A stretch of DNA of 64,000 nt from Parelaphostrongylus tenuis (lineage: Eukaryota; Nematoda; Chromadorea; Rhabditida; Metastrongylidae), in NCBI GenBank assembly GCA_019055375.1, contig JAHQIW010001437.1, positions 1 to 64,000 of the forward strand, given 5' to 3'. The notes under the pieces are model-generated. The model did no database searches. It was given only the letters and a program-made list of their open reading frames with translations, and was not told the origin of the DNA. The translations under genes and the position numbers were made by a program. How positions within the stretch are numbered: the first letter of the stretch is position 1; each line of letters opens with the position of its first letter. Shown in pieces: positions 47,480-58,921 of this stretch.

Positions 47480-48040
47480 AACATTATTATGAAGACCCAA
47501 ACGACTGCCTTAGTCTACAGATAACTTGGCAAAAAATGAAATATTTATTCGATTCTAATACTATTCTGGTTCTGATGCCTGTCGCGGCGTGTTTAAAGCC
47601 GAACTCTACCTCACCCAACTCTCTCCAGCAGTCAACAATATCGCTCTTCACACCCTAATTATCCACTAAATTGCAAGGAGACTCGTTCAATCAGTATTCT
47701 ACTACCTTTAAAAGGAAGACCAAAAAACGAATGAAAATGCTAGAAGTACTGGAATTCACACAGAAGAAAAACTGTGAAGACGGATTAATAAAGTGTCGTA
47801 ATATACTTTATAGACGGAACGAAATATTTCGGCTATTCTACTTTGAATAGATATATCCTTGTTCAGAAGAAACGGCATTAGTCGGCATAGCTCCAAATGT
47901 TTTAACGCAAATATTTACGCCTTTGCACAGAGAATTCAAAACGTCTTCATTGTGTTTTTTTTTTGCCTTTAGAACGAAATATGATACATATGTCTACATT
48001 GCTCCGAACACACGAGTTTGCTTCGTAACATTATATATGT

Positions 48041-48086
<46 letters not shown>

Positions 48087-48890
48087 TATCGGCGCACTTT
48101 GTTGCGTATCTTGAATCACACCGGCGCAGCAGTCAGTCTCAGAGCCCCTCTAAAAGCGAGCAATATTTGTTCATATATTGGGTAACTTTCTTCTGAGCTT
48201 AGGCTTTGAGTTTCGTTTGATTATCGACATAAACCTCCTAAGAGGCCTCAACATAAGCCTAGGAGTGCGAAACGTCATATTCTTCCGCGTCTTCCAGCAG
48301 TCTTTGAAGATCGTTTCAAGAGGCAAACTTGGCTTCAGGATTTGAAAATTTATGCTCTCAGATATTTGCGATAAATCTATTGAAAGTCCATTTGAAGAGT
48401 TTAAACAAGTAAAAAAATAGAGTCGAGTGCGAAACGTAGTCTTATATTCGTTGCTATAGCGCACTACGAAGGTCATTCCAAAATTATTTTTATTCCAAGA
48501 GATTTAAGCTACCGCATGACTACGAGAAACCTGAAAAAGAGAAAAGGGTCTTGCCACCAAGGGGTTGAAAATGGACTAAAATGAAGGAATTGTACCTATA
48601 TATAGGAGTTAAACCTGCGTTCCACCCTTACCAGCGCATGTTATCACTGCACCATCGAGGTTCCAGCTGTGCTACCTTTCTTTCATCTATAGGAATTATC
48701 GAGCCTGTCTCTGAGCTCACAGCTGTTTTCTAATATATAATCCAAATGAATTTCATAATTTTTCTTTGCTGTGAAGGAAAAGCTGTCAGCTCAGTTAAGT
48801 TAATGCCGATATGCTCTTACCCCAGCAAACACATTAAGTTTTAGTCACTGACAGCAATAATAGCTCATGTCGAAGAAGGGATGGTAGCAA
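47480..48890. other. intergenic with (TA)n tract
   Basis: Holds a (TA)n tract (48044-48083) and one dispersed core motif (48497-48528, +). An open stretch on - at about 47660-47490 could be 5' sequence of the zinc-finger gene, but no splice join was found. Confidence 0.35.
48044..48083. repeat. (TA)n microsatellite
   Basis: Long perfect AT dinucleotide tract. Confidence 0.95.
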
Positions 48891-48896
48891 ATCGGC

Positions 48897-48965
48897 GGCC
48901 TTGGAGTGTAGTGGCATCACACGCCGTAATAAGGGTGAAATGCGGGTTCAACTCTCAACTGAGCT
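48897..48965 (+). repeat. degenerate tRNA-derived repeat
   Basis: Resembles the 56-kb family: GGAGTGTAGTGGCATCACAC, then GAAATGCGGGTTCAACTCT in place of GAAACGCGGGTTCGATTCC. The B box has lost its CG and the acceptor stem is not pairable. Confidence 0.4.
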
Positions 48966-49239
48966 CGAAATTTCGCGCATCAATCAATAATCTCAGATGT
49001 AAACCCGAAACATTACACTACCACTAGAAAGCAGTAGAAATTTTGTGAACCACATAAACCACTCTAATGCTTGGTTTTTGAAGGTAGAGGTGATGGGGCA
49101 TGTACTCTGGAGAGTGAAACGACAACCAATTTCATAAGCTATTTGCTTCCGAAACTCGGAAGATTTGAGCCTTACCGGATTTTCGTCAATGTCAATTTTC
49201 GCATTTTTCTCCGACGCAGTCTCCATTTCCGAACGGCGC

Positions 49240-50630
49240 TGACTTTCTTTCTTGCAGTGGTAACGTCACTGAAACATTTTTCTCACAACTATAGCGCTAT
49301 AAATAGCAGAGATGTGACAAATTCTATCGAGCACCCTCAAGTGAGAGAAAGGGCTACATATGTTAGATGGCAACAAATTTTTATGCCTATCTCATTCGCT
49401 GGACAGCAATTTTTCGTAAGAATGTTAGCAATCATTTGAAAGCTTAAATCTCTGCCTACAGTGCATGAGTCGATTTTTTAAAAAGCCCTTTTGTAATTCT
49501 ATAATATTCAGATTAAGATTATGTTTCACATTTGCTTTTCGTCCTCATTTTTTCACGCGTATAACTCGCTACGAACACGAAAAACATGTCAGCGTGTAGA
49601 GAATTTACCGTAGTATCAAAAGTTACGACTTTATCTGAAATTTCTGCCCATGTGGTGGAAAGAATCCACATTTGAATAACAATACTCCAGACGCGATCGA
49701 TCGGCTCATCCTCGAACCCTCCTCCCTCGTTTCGTGATTTGATCGGTAAACAAAGTCGCCGAAAGGGTACATAGCCGAGTAAATTGTAAAGGGAAGCCAC
49801 AGCACGACTCGTTAGTAAGGCAATCGCCTGATCCACCGCGTACCTCGATAATGATTTAGCGCATCATGCTTTATACGGCGGAAACGACTGCTACTTTACT
49901 GAAAAATTTTCTCACTGCATCGACAGAAACTTTGGATAAAACCGCATTGTTCTGATAGTACGGAAAATTCTCTACATGTTGATGTAGTTTTCGCGCTTTC
50001 ACCTATTTACACTCGTGGCAAAAATGAAGGCGAAAAGCGATAGAAAAACAAATATCATTCGGGATGTTACAGCATCACAGAAGGGTGTTTCAAAAACCGG
50101 CGACGTGAAGTTGTAACCAGAGATTTAAGCTTTCGCATGATTACTGACAATCTTATGAAAAATTCCTGTCCAGCAAATGAGATTGGCATAAATAAAGATT
50201 CGTAGCCGTCTAACATACAAGTATCGAGAAAGGTAATAAATCGAAAAGTCGAATTCTCGCTTAATTTCACCTGTAGGTTCTTACAGCTCTTTCACGCCAT
50301 ACGGACGTCCACTAAAAAGTACTGGCACACATCAAACGGGACGATATTTGTCAAAAAAAAACTCTTATAAGACTCACACTCTAGGAATGTTATCTGTCTG
50401 AAGAAAATGACAGTGACGCCATATACTAGCTGTTCGAAAAGATATAATGAGATTTGCGACATCTGAATGGCTCCCACACCGGCTTCTGCTGATGTGAATT
50501 CAAGGTTCACGACTGGATCAAAAAAAAATGTCTCGTAAATTGAGATCGACATCATTTGATGCTGATCTCATAGGTGGCAAAATATTGCTAAAACAATGAT
50601 TAGAGACTTCTGACATAACATCAATATCAG
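49240..50630. other. intergenic, dispersed motif copies
   Basis: Two good dispersed core motif copies (49423-49453 on -, 50118-50150 on +). No gene is firmly supported. Confidence 0.4.
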
Positions 50631-50633
50631 TTA

Positions 50634-50653
50634 GACCTAAGCCTAAGCCTAAG
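50634..50653 (-). repeat. interstitial telomere-type repeat (TTAGGC)n
   Basis: About three units of TTAGGC read on the - strand (CCTAAG units on +), followed to about 50687 by degenerate units. TTAGGC is the nematode telomere repeat. Confidence 0.7.
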
Positions 50654-50689
50654 TCCAAGCGCGAAACCTATGCGTAAACCTAAATGCCG

Positions 50690-51840
50690 TAGATTGCTAG
50701 AAAAGAACCGTTTCTCATCACAACGAGAGCGAGTTACGCTCAGGGTTATAGAGCTTAGTGATCGACTTACAACAAAAAAATGTAACTTCCCCAAAAATCC
50801 AATGTAACAATCAATAGGTTGGTCACAAATACAAGGTGTTTCAGAGATGTAAGCACGAAAAGAAATTTAGTAACTATCAACGGTTAATTTCTACTTCCAC
50901 CTTCACCGTCAAAGAATGCGCTGCACCGAAAAACCTCTGAAAACTAGCTCAAATCCAGATAGCACGCCAGAGATATCGCAAGTAATTTAAAGGAAAAATT
51001 ATTATCGCTTTTGGTACGGCGTTCAATTGTCGCCTACCAGACGGCGTGGATCGACTATCCGACAAGCATAATCTAATGACAATGTTGAAGCTTTATGATG
51101 ATATTGAGATTTCTATAGTCGTTAAAGGGCATTTTGCGATCAACGAAGAATAGAATATCATTGGACAAACTTCATTAAGGCTATCAATCATAGGAACGAC
51201 GCAAATACTCCTTGATGAACAACACAAAAGTGATTTGTTCCTCATAAAGATATTGCACACTGCTTAGAAGAATGTGTACCATGATGCTATTGGGAATATC
51301 AAATTCTTTTTATTAGGTATTCTCATGAGTTTTGTCACTGCAGTAATATACACGCATTTTTTTGAAGTAATTAGAAATGTATAGAAACACTTTCAGGATA
51401 TGCGCCATCGCCCTGAACACATTGTTGCCATCTCTAAGGCGATGAAAACCGCGCTCATAGAATCATCATCCTTGAATTTGAGGAAAGTTGTTAATTCTCA
51501 ACGCAAATGATTAATCAACAGTCAGACGGGAACAAGTCAGAGAACTCTATCGTTCATAATTCACAAGCTGCCAGTTCAGTTCAATCAACTTCTCTTATGT
51601 GAATTTTGTGACATGCGGCTTTTCGTTCTCTTCAACAAGGACGAGATTGCGGCGACGTCGACGTGGACAGGGACTGACTGCAGGTGCTTACAATAGTGAT
51701 TGGCGTTGATTAGTCTCCTCGGCTGGCAGCAAGTCCCAGTCGATCGGCTGGTTCACTTTTGAAAGAAGATGAGCATAGCCTTTGGAGCGAATCGATTTGA
51801 ACCTGGAGCTGTAGTTCTTCGTTGATCTCGTGATAACCAT
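50690..51840. other. intergenic, nothing firm
   Basis: No recognised gene. An open - strand stretch at 51688-51850, next to the LINE fragment, is unidentified. Confidence 0.4.
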
Positions 51841-51844
51841 TGAT

Positions 51845-52286
51845 TCGGACGAGTCGAAAGTCGATGTTAGGAGTAAACCATATCTTGCAAATGAGAAGAA
51901 GGATCCTAAGTCTTGACTCACGCCAACAATCAAAGAGCAGAGACACCGTTTTATAAAGTTATCGAAAATAAGATGGGTTCGCGCACGTATTGCGCTTCAT
52001 CAATAACCGATGGGCGATGGCCGTTACCGACTATGTTCCTTGAGATGTTAACTCCACAGGGAGGCCACCTACTCGATGGAGTCGTTTCTTCATAAAAGCT
52101 CAGAAGAAATATATGATGCTCAACAAATCTCTGGAGCGAAAAGAATCCACTGGGTTACTCTTGCACGCGATAGGAAAATTAGAAATTTTGCTGATGCCCG
52201 CTCGAGTTACTCAACGATTAGTGGAATAGTAGGTAATGCAGGTAAATTATATATCCAGAGATACTGAATGGCATACAATACTTTCC
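51845..52286 (+). mobile_element. LINE 3' fragment, unit 1
   Basis: Aligns with the C-terminal coding end of the RTE/CFDP2-like LINE: CGAAAGTCGATGTTAGGAGT, an AAAATAAGATGGG block, GATATATGATGCTCAACAA-type sequence, then the 3' tail GTAGGTAATGCAGG. More diverged than the full copies. A 3' flank (ATATCCAGAGATACTGAATG) is shared with unit 2. Confidence 0.75.
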
Positions 52287-52604
52287 TGTGGGCCGGACGC
52301 GTGATGCGCTTCAACGACAACCGATGGACGAGAGCCCTTACCGACTGGATTCCTCGGGACGTCAAGCGCTCTAAAGGAAGACCACTGACCCGTTGATCCG
52401 ATTTCTTCAAGAAAGCGAAAGAAGAAAGATATGATGCTCAGCGAATCCCTAGGAACGGGAAGGATCCACTGCGCCCCTCCTGCACGCGATAGGTAAATTG
52501 GAAGTGTTGCTGGTGCCAACTTGAGTCACTCGACGATCATTGGAACAGCAGGTAATACAAGTAAAATTTATATCCAGAGACACTGAATGGCATGTAAAAC
52601 TTTC
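52287..52604 (+). mobile_element. LINE 3' fragment, unit 2 (tandem duplicate)
   Basis: Starts GTGGGCCGGACGCGTGATGC and ends after the same 3' flank as unit 1 (ATATCCAGAGACACTGAATG, then GGCATG). Since LINE sequence plus non-LINE flank are both repeated at about 318-bp spacing, this is a tandem segmental duplication, not two insertions. Confidence 0.7.
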
Positions 52605-52899
52605 GACTCCAGTCAGAAGTTGCCCATATGTGGACGTGTAACACACATGCAATTACGTGTCGTACGACATGACTATGAAGATGACATGAATGAAGATCAG
52701 TTATTGCATCGAACATTCCCCCAATTTTCATGGAGCTAAGGGAAAATACTGTCACCAAATCTGTATAAACTTGCCACTAGAAAGTCAAAATAAATAGCAC
52801 TTTACAGCTACCAAAATCTCTATTAATGGAATCTTTTAATACATGGATGTCGATCTGGACTGGTAGTGCAAGTCCCAACATATTGTATATTCGTTTTTC

Positions 52900-55642
52900 A
52901 GTTGTTAAAACGAGCCGACCAGTCGAGTTAGACCATGGTAACATACGATGTTCATGGCACCTGAAAAGACCTATTTCTTCGAAAATGCGATAGCAGAGGT
53001 GTCGGCTGCATTGGCGTCCTTGTCAAATTGAATTTGACCGTGAACATCGACTCGTTTGAACAACTAACAACCCGTATCGGACGATTACGGTTGAAACGAT
53101 GTGGTTTTATGCCTCCTTTGACCATCTTCGCTGCTTAGACACCAAGATCAAGCTATGATGGGACGAAGTCAAAGCGTTCTATAGGGACCACGGAAAATTC
53201 TTCAAAGAAAATCATACATTCTTCAAAGTCATTGTCGGAGATTTTAGCGCGGAAATTGGAGCTAGAAGGACGTTCGAAGAACGTCACATTGGAACCCACG
53301 GACAAGAATGGAATGAACAGGGTTAGAGGCTATCTGAGCTTATCACGACGACAAAGACTATCCATGGTAACTCACAATTTCAAAAACCTCTCCCACCGAT
53401 GGACGTGGAAGTCTTTCAATGGAGAGTACCATTACGAAAGAGACCACATCTTAGTAAATCGATGGTTTTTACCTGACCGATGTCGCTGTTGTTCCTAAGT
53501 TCTACACGGTTTCACACCATCGCCTCCTTCGCGCAACGTTCCGTTTTACGAGGAGAGGAGAGAAAGCCGCAAAGTTCAAACAGCGAAGTCCCAGAGCTAC
53601 CACAAACTGTGATGTATTTAGATCATTAGTCAGCTCTTGGGAACATACCGTTCTTGACAACATCGACGAAGAATACGACCGGCTCGTAGAATATCTTCAC
53701 GTTAGTGCTATAAAAACCGAGAGTCCTCAAGCCACGAAGAGACGCTCGTCTCCGCAGGCACTCAAGCTGATACGTCAACGTGGAATCGCGCGAGCTGCAG
53801 GGAACCGAAACCTTACGTCCGAACTTGCGAAACGCTGCAGAGAAGCGATGAAAGAAGACCTCAAAGAGAGACGAGCAGCAGTTATGGCAGAAGCTGTAAA
53901 AGCTGGGAAAGTATTCGCAAAGCCCAGCGAGGCATCGCCGATTATAAGACTAAGATGAATGAACTCCGATGTCGTGACGGGACACTTACAGCTTCCAGAA
54001 GGGCAATGGAGAAAATCATCCACCAGTACTACTCGGATCTCTTCGCTAGCCATGTCCTCTTACCGTTATACAAATTGGAAGAGGATGAATATGTCGTTCC
54101 ACCGGTCCTCCCTTCCGAAGTCCGACATGCTATATCGTCGGCGAAGAACAGAAGAACAGCCGGTTCAGACAGGATCAGACCAGAACATTTGAAGATTCTG
54201 CGCCAATTCTCAATAACACCCTGGCTCGGCTCTTCAATTGCTGTTTGTCAGAATGCAAGGTCCCCATTCATTGGAAAACCAGGAAAACTCCATTGTTGCT
54301 CAAAAAGGGAGACCTTTACGACATAGGCAGCTATGGCCCAATCTGCTTGCTGTCCATAGTATATGAGCTCTTCACTCGAGTCATCCTAAACAGAATTGAC
54401 GGAACACTGGACGAAGGACAGCCATACGAAAAAGCAGGGTTTCGAAAAAGATTTAGTACCATAGACACCATTCACACGATTACAAGACTCATTGAAGTTT
54501 CACGAGAGTACAAACAACCACTCTGTCTCACTTTCATCGATGTAAAGAAAGCCTTTGATTCAGTGGAAACAGAAGCGTACAGAGGCTCTGGATAACCAGG
54601 GCGTCCCTACTCGGTACATAATGATCCTTCGTTAGCTTCATAAAGATTTCACCACCAAAATATCTCCACTCTACAACAACATCACATTGACGTAAGAAGA
54701 GGGGTTCGACAAGGCGATACAGTTTCGCCAAAACTATCCACTGCCACCCTCCAAAACGTCATGCGAACATTAGAATGAGACGTTATGGGAGTGAGAATTG
54801 ACGGTCGACAGTTAAACCATCTTCCCTTTGTTGATGATATCGTCCTCATAACACCAAACATCAGCCAAGCGGAATGAATGTTGACCGATTTCGACAACGC
54901 TATGGAAAGATTGGTCTTCAACTAAATCTAACCAAAAACCATGTTCATGAAGAACGGATAAGTTTTGAATGCCCCATTCACGCTCAACGGACGAATCCCG
55001 AGTACTCCAGTTACATCTATATAGGTCGTGAAATGAACATGATGTACGACGTAGCTCCAGAGTTGAGCAGGAAGAAAGAGTGGTTTGCGGAACGTTTACG
55101 ACCATCGAATTTGTAGTGAAAACAGCAAAAAACATCAGACTCAGTGCCCACCTTTCCGACTTGACGGTTATCCCTGCACTAACGTATACAGCAGAAACCT
55201 GGTCGCTAAGTAAGCAGGATGAAAGATTCTTTGGCGTTATTAAACGCACAGTCGAAAGGTCGATGCTAGGAGTCTCCCGTATCTCGCAAATGACAGAAAG
55301 GATCCGAAGTTCCGACCTACGTGAACGATCGAAAGTCAGAGACGCCGTTGTACACGCCAGGATATCGAAAATAAGGTGGGCCGGACACGTTATGCGCTTC
55401 AACGACAACCGATGGACGAGAGCCGTTACGTACTGGATTCCTCGGGACATTAAGCGCTCAACAGGAATACTACCGACGCGCGGACCCGATTTCTTCACGA
55501 AAGGTATAGAGAAAAGATATGATGCTCAACAAATTCTTAGGACGAGGAGGACTCACTGGACTACTCTTGCACGCGATAGGGAAAAATGGAATTGTTGCTG
55601 GTACCAGCTCGAGTCACTCGACGACCAACCGGACGACAGGTG
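52900..55642 (+). pseudogene. LINE endonuclease-reverse transcriptase ORF, broken
   Basis: Endonuclease fragments (52960-53500: DSRGVGCIGVLVKLNLTVNI, DHILVNRWFLPDRC). Linker to 53955. RT from 53955: EKIIHQYYSDLFASHVLLPL, YGPICLLSIVYELFTRVILN, AGFRKRFSTIDTIHTITRL and motif A FIDVKKAFDSVE, all by 54595. Near 54840 motif C reads F-V-D-D in place of FADD. The C-terminal domain (55080-55643) includes SKIRWAGHVMRFNDNRWTRA. It carries more stops and frameshifts than copy 1 and is inactive. Several blocks are nearly identical to copy 1, so both derive from one subfamily. Confidence 0.88.
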
Positions 55643-55645
55643 ATA
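52900..55645 (+). mobile_element. RTE/CFDP2-like LINE copy 2
   Basis: Second near full-ORF copy, on +, ending with the same 3' tail as copy 1 (GACGACAGGTGATAC at about 55630-55645). The 5' boundary near 52900 is set by the first recognisable endonuclease residues (KDLFLRKCDSRGVGC at about 52965-53010) and is approximate. No target duplication was found. Confidence 0.85.
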
Positions 55646-55699
55646 CGAACGCACGCGAGGCCCATTCCGTGATTTTAAACTTGCATCCATCTGCTGATG

Positions 55700-55985
55700 C
55701 AGATGGTTAACGTTAGCTACAACTACATCCGCCCATCGCTTGGGCGATCGTTGAAAAAAACAATTGTATTCCCTCAGAGTACATAGAATACTACGTTTTA
55801 CCAGCGAAAAAAAGGTAACGCCTACTATTGGTATACCTTGGTTCTACTTCACTGTTGAGTCACTCGCGAGAGCAGTTATCTTTAAATACAGTGTAATCCT
55901 AAAGTTCTTACACAAAAGAATTTGTAAGACTCCATAGAATCTAAAAAACGACTATTTGTTTAAGCAAAAAATAGATGGCTGTTAA
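55700..55985. other. intergenic, small palindrome
   Basis: Just before, at 55683-55708, is ATCCATCTGCTGATGCAGATGG, a short near-perfect palindrome; pieces are ATCCATCTGC and its complement. Nothing else was found. Confidence 0.35.
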
Positions 55986-56069
55986 ACAACTGATAGTCAA
56001 GAGTTCTAGTATTTTTACTGATGATGTTTCACAAATACCTAAGAGAACTGAGTGGTAAGCAAAAACGTG

Positions 56070-56141
56070 GTCTCAGGCGGGAATTGAACCCGCGTTTCAC
56101 TCTGTCCAGCGACGCGTGCTCTGCCACTACACCACCGAAGC
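56070..56141 (-). repeat. tRNA-derived repeat, 56-kb family, inverted copy
   Basis: On -: acceptor GCTTCGG/CTGAGAC, A box TGGTGTAGTGG (perfect), T arm GCGGGTTCAATTCCCGC, B box GGTTCAATTCC. The family tail (TTGCTTACCACTCAGTTCTC) continues to about 56030. It faces the + copy at 56247, forming a head-to-head inverted pair. Confidence 0.65.
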
Positions 56142-56246
56142 ACATTTCCCGGCCACCCTGGCTGATATCTAACCTAGACATGTTGAAGAATGAATTGGCT
56201 GATATCTAACGTAGAGATGTTGGAGAATGAGTGATCGAGCATGTGT

Positions 56247-56318
56247 GCCACGGTGGTGCAGTGGCAGAGCACGCGTCTTCGGAAAGCATGAAACGCGGGT
56301 TCGATTCCCGCCTGAGGC
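56247..56318 (+). repeat. tRNA-derived repeat, 56-kb family, + copy 2
   Basis: 72 nt: acceptor GCCACGG/CTGAGGC, D arm, T arm GCGGG/CCCGC perfect, A box TGGTGCAGTGG and B box GGTTCGATTCC both perfect. The anticodon arm pairs poorly with a nine-base loop, so not a decoding tRNA. Upstream, a 35-bp block (GGCTGATATCTAAC..AGAATGA) is duplicated in tandem at 56160-56229. Confidence 0.65.
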
Positions 56319-56538
56319 TACGTTTCTGCTCACCACTCAGTTCTCTTAGGTATTCATGAAACATCACAACACTGCGAAAAAGCAGTAAAGATACTAAAAT
56401 TCTTGAGTATTATATCTAAAAGTGGCTATCAGCTCAACTGTTTTTATAGAGCGAAATCATATCCCGACCAAACCTGTTAAAGGTTGGTGGCTGATATCTA
56501 AAATAGAGATGTTGAAGAATGAGTGGTCGCGCAAATGT

Positions 56539-56610
56539 GCCCCGGTGGTGTAGTGGTGGAACACGCCTCCCCGGATAGGATGAAACGCGGGTTCGATTCG
56601 GGCCTGAGGC
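56539..56610 (+). repeat. tRNA-derived repeat, 56-kb family, + copy 3
   Basis: 72 nt, 292 bp after copy 2. The whole intervening unit (tail, ACTGCGAAAAAGCAGT block, GGTTGGTGGCTGATATCTAA) is shared with the flank of 36024. A box TGGTGTAGTGG perfect, B box GGTTCGATTCG with one mismatch. Confidence 0.65.
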
Positions 56611-56639
56611 TATCTTTTTGCTCTCCTTCTTTTCTCTTT

Positions 56640-58182
56640 TTGCCCACTCAATTCTCTCAGATAATTTAATAGTCTCAGAAATATTTCGTCACTTCAAAAA
56701 TCCTTTACAAGCAGTGTAATAAACGTAAAGCAAAAAAATTCAGGAGTAAATAGGAAAACTTACTTAGAGTTTCAATTTTGAAAAATAATATCAAAACATC
56801 CCATGTGAATATGATAAGTAAAACAGCATCTATTTTTTCGTTTCTAGGATGTATGATGAAAGGCCTTAAGCGAATCAAACTTATTATCAACTCAATATTT
56901 CTCGAGAAATTGAAGGAGTGTAAAACATAGCTAAATAAGAGGAAACTTCCCAGAACAGTTCGAAAAATGTTTGATTCCAGAATAATGCATATTAGTCATG
57001 AAAGCATAGATTATTTCTTAACTTTTCTATCATGCCAAAGATTGCTTGGAATTATAATTCTGCCATGTTATACCAAAAAATCGGCTGTGAAGTAGAACCA
57101 ATATATACCAACAGCAAAACGTCACATTTTGCGTTAGTAAGACCCAGCATCCCATAGACTCTGAGAAAATGCAAATCTTTCTTGGAAGATCACCTAAACG
57201 ATAGGCGAGGGTGCTTGTAGCTAACCTCAACCAACTACATCAGCAGATGGCAACGAGTTTAGAATCAGGAGATGGGTCCCGCGTACGTTACCATGGTTGA
57301 AATAAACCATTACCATGAACGAAAAGTGAGCAAGAAAAAACGAAAGGAAACTATGCTAAGGTCAGCACTACCAGTCTGCACTGAATATCCAAGTATCCAA
57401 CTAAGCAAACGTAATATGAAGGTCAGATTACAAACCAATCAATGTGCCAGAGCTGGAGCACCTCAGGCTTATGAATGATTATAAAAGCATGAACTATGAA
57501 AAAGAAACAAATGTTACATAACAGAAAATATAAATTACTGTCCGCAGCGATGCAGTTTTCACTCTGGAATATAGGTGATTTTTGGCATATGGGAGTTCCT
57601 CAATCAAAAAAAAACCTTTACAAAAATCTTCTTTGCCGTATCAAAACAAATTAAGTAATATCACCCCCTAAAACCCATTATTCACCAATTATGTTCATAT
57701 ATCACCATTATAGCGTGCCCAGATATACCATTCACTCCGTGTGAGAAGTGGAGAACGACGGCGCATATGCATGCCACTTGGCACCCAAGGGGTTGAGTAA
57801 GTTCAATGGTAGATGAAACACGGTTTGAGACAGCAGATACAATTCAAGAATATGAAATAAAGTATGCAGCAGTAACGTGATGTCAAAAATAACGACTCTA
57901 AAAAGTTTTTACACTGGAAACATTCTTTCGCATTCATGTTTATATGGCTAGTTCAATAAACTTCTCATGCAAAATGGGTCGCTCTATATTACCCCTTCTT
58001 CTCCATCTGCCCTCTGCGTGAGGCACCTCGAGTCAGCCTAACCTACGCAAAAATATAGCTGAACTTTTTTATGAAAAAAAATAACTGTTCAAAAAAGCGA
58101 CATTCCTTGAACCTCGACATGTTAATAATATAATGCGGAGAAAAAGAAAAAGGAATAAAATAATTTAGGAACCAATCTTTCC
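56640..58182. other. intergenic, nothing recognised
   Basis: AT-rich with no supported gene or repeat. Confidence 0.4.
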
Positions 58183-58266
58183 TTCAAGTTTTGTGAGATT
58201 CATATCGCTTATTCTATCGACTGTCGCTCTTGACAATCGACGGATCTTCTTGAGATTTAGTGCCTG

Positions 58267-58296
58267 CGTTTCGGTGCGGTGGCTTTCCTCAGAACC
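58267..58296 (-). ncRNA. PLE 3' module with hammerhead-like core
   Basis: On -: GGTTCTGAGGAAAGCC then ACCGCACCGAAACG. Both CTGANGA and GAAACG boxes are intact. Confidence 0.35.
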
Positions 58297-58410
58297 TGGG
58301 CGTATTATACTAACTTTAATCATGTAATTGTCATTATAATAATTATAATGATAATCAACTATTAATATGATTATATTTCTATGATTAGAGTCACAACAAT
58401 ACGTTCAGGT

Positions 58411-58450
58411 TTGAGGAAGGCGACAAGGCGACCGCGCCGAAACGGCAGCC
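58411..58450 (+). ncRNA. PLE 3' module with hammerhead-like core
   Basis: TTGAGGAAGGCGAC, then AAGGCGACCGCGCC, then GAAACGGCAGCC. A GGCG/CGCC stem separates the two boxes; the first box has T for the initial C. Confidence 0.35.
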
Positions 58451-58921
58451 ACCAATATTCAAAAAGATCCATCGAATGTCAAGATTAATATTCGAATGAA
58501 TAAGTGATAAAACCTCGCAAAAGCTCTATATGGAAAAATTACTTTTGTAGAAAATTTCAAGTAAATTTGAAACCTATGTGGCTTCCGTGGGAGGGCGCTC
58601 CCTGTGGCGTTCGTGGAAACGACGGTCCCCGTTGACGCGATCGTTGTCTAAAACGTTATCGTAATTCAATTCAGAGAGCTGCAAATAAATAAAGAAGTCT
58701 CATATGTAACTCACGTCCTCTATCTTATTAAGTGGTCTTCATGCTTGTTGTCGCTGCCGAGCTATTGGGTCCTCTCATAGAACTGCGGTTGCCTTCCAAT
58801 GAGACCATCCCTTCAATGGCGTTTTCTGATGGGTTAGATTGTTAGGCGACGAGGTAAAAGTAGTTTTAGACTACTCAGCTAAGGAAAAACCGAACAGACC
58901 TCATTGAAGGGGTGAAGCAGG

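Larger units (their letters stand above)
58183..58528. repeat. palindrome of two PLE 3' modules
   Basis: Arms 58183-58296 and 58411-58528 are inverted repeats, each containing the hammerhead-like module (58296-58267 on -, 58411-58450 on +). The centre is itself palindromic (TTATAATAATTATAA near 58335). Same architecture as 12760-12980 but with the cores retained. Confidence 0.65.

Noticed and set aside
54812..55498. 228-codon - strand open frame, the longest in the window
   Set aside because: It lies exactly antisense to the RT-to-C-terminal part of LINE copy 2, whose sense translation shows conserved motifs; the frame is a shadow.
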